Position numbers and translations under genes: made by a program | DNA from: Anarhynchus alexandrinus | Lineage: Eukaryota > Chordata > Aves > Charadriiformes > Charadriidae | Length of the DNA: 64,000 nt | Reading direction: 5' to 3' | Assembly: GCA_008711295.1 (NCBI GenBank) | Contig: VUYV01000047.1 | Coordinates: forward strand, 3,189,125 to 3,253,124 | Notes under the pieces: generated by a model | Told to the model about the DNA's origin: nothing | Database searches by the model: none | Seen by the model: the letters and a program-made list of their open reading frames with translations, nothing else | In this document: positions 61,687-64,000 of the stretch, piece after piece | Layout: each line of letters begins with the position of its first letter | How positions within the stretch are numbered: the first letter of the stretch is position 1

Positions 61687-64000
61687 GTATTTGGCCATGA
61701 TTATAAGTGTTTATAAAACATTCAAGAATCGTTCCTTGTCTACTTACACTAATGAGAACACCTGTTAACTTTAGAGCTGCACAGACTTATTTGCATTGAA
61801 TTCAGGTTTTTGCATACTGTACATCACTTTTTGAAACAATTAGATGTTTACAGAGAAATATAGCTAAAAGAAGAACAGCAGCTTGAATGCCCTCCAGCCC
61901 AAGTCAATGCTAATCCTGGTTTGAGTGAAAAGCAGAAATCTGCTGAATTATAATACTGACACAAATTCAGTTAGCAGTGAACAAAGGTGTACCTGCAAAT
62001 CCTCTGATAGCAGATGTTACTTGTGGGGATTGATACCCGCTGTTGAATAAAGCATCTCTTAGAGATGAAACAGCACTACTGAATGGGGTTTTTCATTGTT
62101 ATATTTACCATTTTCTTTTCATTCGCGTATTTTCTCTTTCTTTCCTCCTTTTTGTTAGTGACTCAGAACCTCTCTGCGTACTGAGCATGTACAACACACG
62201 GTCATTTTCCAAAATAGCTGTTTACATTATTTTATTAACTTGCCAAAAGCCAATACACCACCACAAGAATCCTCCTACTGCTAGGGATCCAAAACACCGT
62301 CTCTGCAGTAGAGGGTTTTGTGGCCTGGGGCAAGGAGGCAGGAGGTCCCTTTCTATAAAAACAGGTCTACTGAACGGTAAGAGCAATATCCTGCTGCTGC
62401 ACGGCCATGCCAGCTATTGTTTAATAACAATGTAAAACATCAAAGTTGGTCCACGATCTGAACATACACTCTGCCAGCTGTGTCAAGTTCCTAAGCGTTG
62501 CAGGCAGGAAAAATATAATGGTTATCGTCTTGCCTTGCACGCAGGGAGCAAACAAGGCATAACGTCTTCGGTTTGCCTCTTTCCATCTTTATTTGTAGGT
62601 AAATATTAGGAAAAGCTAAACAGGATGAAAAATGTTTTGAATAAGGCTATTATATCCATTTAAGAAAACAAACATTTCCAACTACAGCAACTGAAAAGAT
62701 TTCCATTTTAAAAAATATTTGGTGTTCCAATAAAAATAATGCCATTGAGATTTAAGACAAAGATGAATACATTTTGTCACCTAGCTGAACTCTCATTTCC
62801 AAGGAGTCAAAACCTTATTAGAAAACTTTCACGGGTGATACCATACATACAGTTATTAACTAAGTACTGAAGAATATGACTATTTCAAATACAATTCCTA
62901 AAAAGCTAATAGACTATCAACCTTTCTTACACAGTTGTGTTTTTTTTTCATTTGGGGATGAAGTTATCGTATATAATAAGTAGCATCACAATATAGATAG
63001 TATGGACACAGAGTTTCATTCAACAAATATCTTCTAATTTTTGAAATTAGAAATTCTTGTAATCTGAAAAGACTGGAGCTTTGTATGTCTCCAAATTCGG
63101 GTGATAGTTTCAAACCAGTTTTCATGTGTTGGGGGATGCTGGGATTTCTCTTTAGACATTCTGGAACTGCACTGACAGCACGGGAAATGCACTGGCCTTT
63201 AAATTTATCAGCTATTCTACCTAGTCGTGTAGTAATGACAGAAGGTTGCTCAAAATGTTATTTAAAAACATCACATAACCAAAATATCAAATTACCTTTT
63301 TGCAATAGGTGTCTAAGGGGAGCTTTTCTAGGAAAGGGGAATATAGCTCAGAACTCAGCGAATTTCTTACACTAACTGAATTTAGTCAGCTAGAGGTAAT
63401 TGGGTGAAAAACTACTGAAATATTTGACTATGATGTAGCTCACAAACAAGACAACCTACTTTGATCGATTCTGTAATGCATTGGTTTTTAAGAAATACAA
63501 TGAAATTAGAAAAAAAATGCAGGAAACACATACCTCCTTTCTAGATCTTTGAGTTTCTGCTATGCACTGGGATATACCAAACATTAAAAACAACTACGTT
63601 ATTTTAAAAATATGTATCATTTTTTACAAGCATCTAATTTTTTTTAATAATGTAGGTTTTTCTCATGTATTAGAACATGACGTACACTTTGACATCTGTC
63701 AGTCAAGCTTCTGGCTATCACACTGGACAATCTGGAGGGATGCGCCACAATGTGATGTGGCATGCAGAAAAATTGAAAAACTCCATTTTTCCAAAATAAA
63801 AATCACATCTTCTAGTTTTAAATAGAGAGAATGATTGCAAAATATTTGGCCATCAAGACTGTAAAGATTGAGGTTGGATAATCAATAACGTTTGTGGTTG
63901 AATTACCCACTGATAACAAGTAATTTCCTGCTATTCGTGAGGGGAATTGGGAAGTGGTTTTTGGGAATTTGGCAGACTCTGTCTCTCTTTTCTAAATATG

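Larger units (their letters stand above)
53367..64000 (-). other. ARHGAP15 intron, 3' part (upstream exons outside the window)
   Basis: This is sequence upstream of the PH-domain acceptor at 53367. The earlier PH exons (EKEGYLQKAK..., HIEWAKEKSSRKNVFQ in human, from memory) were looked for in reverse complement and not found, so the intron is at least 10.6 kb. It holds a MIR-like relic, two GC-rich patches (about 54985-55160 and 60400-61000), an 11-bp tandem repeat, a 15-bp perfect inverted repeat and a 14-bp hairpin, all described separately. The remainder has no recognisable gene. Confidence 0.75.

Overview
This window looks like intronic DNA from a bird. Three repeat copies carry the 3' end of avian CR1 LINEs (repeats of the TTCTATGA type next to a GGTTGGAAGG block). 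Interspersed repeats are otherwise sparse, the base composition is AT-rich, and real exons are short islands in long stretches without genes. No prokaryotic, viral or organellar gene organisation was seen. Two ambiguous bases (9697, 10717) sit in poly-T tracts, as expected of a draft vertebrate assembly.

The only gene I can support is ARHGAP15 on the minus strand, which encodes a Rac-directed GTPase-activating protein with a PH domain and a RhoGAP domain. Three consecutive coding exons are present, read from high to low coordinates. 53268-53366 encodes the C-terminal part of the PH domain. 51231-51357 encodes a Ser/Arg-rich linker. 27695-27817 encodes the basic segment just before the RhoGAP domain. 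All three have AG/GT splice borders and their phases join cleanly (0/0, 0/1, 1/1) into one uninterrupted reading frame. The introns between them are 1,910 bp and 23,413 bp. The upstream PH exons and the downstream RhoGAP exons were looked for and not recognised, so they probably lie outside the window.

Everything else is intron. Region 1-27694 is the start of the intron after the last visible exon. It holds an old CR1 piece (about 757-1600), three old palindromic, MITE-like fragments (8467-8530, 10303-10368, 22987-23065), a younger CR1 (19129-19722), microsatellites and small tandem duplications. Region 27818-51230 holds two old CR1 pieces (34215-35200, 42078-42510), two younger CR1 tails (35703-36142, 40064-40467), an unusual three-unit inverted repeat (42877-42913) and an inverted pair of CAGGTG/CACCTG E-boxes (43494-43542). 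Region 53367-64000 holds a MIR-like SINE relic (about 54190-54305), GC- and CpG-richer patches, and a perfect 15-bp inverted repeat with facing SOX-type cores (56173-56237).

No tRNA, rRNA, CRISPR or complete mobile element was recognised. Several open frames longer than 100 codons exist, but none has recognisable protein similarity or splice context and I treat them as chance. Family assignments rest on remembered sequences, not on a database search.
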